Shown piece after piece: positions 62,778-64,000 of a DNA stretch of 64,000 bases. Position 1 is the stretch's first letter; each line of letters opens with the position of its first letter. The notes beneath the pieces are model-generated. The model had not been told where the DNA came from and made no database searches. It saw only the letters and a list, made by a program, of their open reading frames with translations. The stretch is from contig VWZF01004809.1 of assembly GCA_013396755.1 (NCBI GenBank), forward strand, positions 569,563 through 633,562, in the 5' to 3' direction. This DNA comes from Sclerurus mexicanus (Eukaryota; Chordata; Aves; Passeriformes; Furnariidae). The position numbers and the translations under genes were made by a program.

Positions 62778-64000
62778 TACATTATTCAATCCATTTAACA
62801 GATATAATAAAAGCATAATAAACCTTTCCAGTGTTTGAGAGTGTTTCAAGAAGACCCTCAAAAGAGACCATGAAAGACATGAATAGCCTCACACTTGGTT
62901 ACAATTTCCCTGACAGTCATGTAATTGGGAAATTATTTGCATGTCTAAGCAGGAAACTGATGTTGGTTGATTTAAAGCCCATGATATGGGTAGGCTACTC
63001 CACTTCAACTACTCAACACCAAAAATAGCTTTGACACCTTACAGTTTGATAGCTGATCTCTTGCAATTCCATCAATGTTTCCATCGGAAATAAAACTCCA
63101 TGAGACTGGCATTCCATTCTTTTGTTAGGAAGATCCTGAGTTTTTCTGTGACTCTTTTGTATCGATTGTTTTGTGGTTTTGTCAGTCACAGCAACACAAA
63201 TCAGAACACTGACAACTTTTTTCCTCATGCACACACTGTTGTAGGAATGACGTTAGTAGGAGTTTTGGCAATTTATGTACTGCAATTTGGAGACCAAGTC
63301 ATGCTGGGAGTGCTGACATCTAGTTTAAGAAATGAGTTCTTTAACTACTGCTCTGGCTTCTCTTTGTGTTGGAGGCGATTTTTCTGATGTAATTTTTTTT
63401 CTTTGATGCTTTTAGGAATGCACTTTCATATAGCTAACTTTCCGTCATTTGTATTTGTCCTGTGTTCCAGTGTTACTAAATGAGATTCAGTTCAGAGCTA
63501 AGGTTAGAAACAACACACACAGTGAAAGGCAGGCTGCAATAAAAAAGGTTGGAAAAACCCATTCCCTGGAGCTCAAATTTCTCTCCTTCAAAGGCAGAAC
63601 CATATCGTTTTAAAAATGTTATTTTATATGAAGCTATTGCATCTTGAAAACTGATGGCAATATGCTCTTTATACTTAATTAGCTGTGTGTTTGATCCTCT
63701 TCTTTTACAGGTCCTTTTTCTGCCTATATATGTAAGTATAGTTCTGCTTTTCTTAAGGGTTTATGATCTCCAACATTATACTTGCTTTATTTATCATCAT
63801 TCCGTATTCTTTTGAGTTCCACTGAATAACATTAAGTTCCTGAAAACTGGGTTCCAGTCAGACTTCCCTTCACACCTTCCCTGCTAAGTAAGTTCACTTG
63901 CTTTCCTAGCTATTACCATCTAGATATACCACAAATTTTGTAACTATTTACACCATTGCTACTGGGAATCCACAAGAAAAAATGCAGGCACTGGGCAGTT
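62778..64000. other. Unique AT-rich sequence, no gene seen
   Basis: About 1.2 kb to the window edge. Overlapping plus and minus frames at 63013-63387 (up to 95 codons) show no known domain. No repeat or RNA gene is recognised. Confidence 0.5.

Noticed and set aside
1..64000. Any bacterial-type operon, CRISPR array, phage or defence system
   Set aside because: Composition, repeats and absence of long contiguous genes show vertebrate non-coding DNA.

Overview
This window looks like non-coding DNA from a bird genome: intergenic sequence, or the inside of one or more very long introns. Three things point that way. First, there is a clear 5'-truncated CR1 LINE copy at about 2384-2627 (minus strand), of the kind found throughout bird genomes. 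Second, there is a solo fragment of an endogenous-retrovirus LTR at about 44835-45240 (plus strand), with a polyadenylation/U5 block that I know from bird genomes. Third, there are many decayed A-rich tracts of the AAC/ACAAA type (read as GTTT on the other strand), and no Alu-like or B1-like SINEs. The sequence is AT-rich, has stop codons throughout in all frames, and carries no bacterial-style gene organisation.

No gene is supported with confidence. The longest open frames (56790-57266 plus, 59069-59518 minus, 62335-62772 minus, 35316-35744 plus, 25648-26073 plus) match no protein family I recognise. I list them only as unverified open frames. A few short segments have splice-site-like boundaries around an open frame (32431-32482, 53521-53659, 42931-42983, 4344-4408). 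The first two are phase-compatible on the plus strand, but I cannot identify the protein and similar decoys are common in a window this size.

Layout: 1-2383 is unique sequence with one AAC-rich tract. 2384-2627 is CR1. 2628-20040 is unique AT-rich sequence with small palindromes and possible homeodomain-site-rich conserved blocks. 20041-20097 is a small tandem repeat. 20098-30270 is unique and includes two overlapping shifted open frames at 25326-26073. 30271-30380 is a GTTT-rich tract. 30381-44834 is unique sequence with AAC and GT tracts. 44835-45240 is the LTR fragment. 45241-56789 is unique and holds the main candidate exon. 56790-57350 is the longest open frame followed by a poly(A) run. 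58790-59010 is GC-richer and possibly a second, older LTR. 61919-62035 is a G-run plus A-rich composite. 62037-64000 is unique with one more AAC tract.

I found no operon, RNA gene, CRISPR array or new defence-like system. What is most worth checking is whether any candidate exon or long open frame is transcribed, and whether the AT-rich blocks are conserved across birds. All calls come from reading the sequence; no database search was possible.
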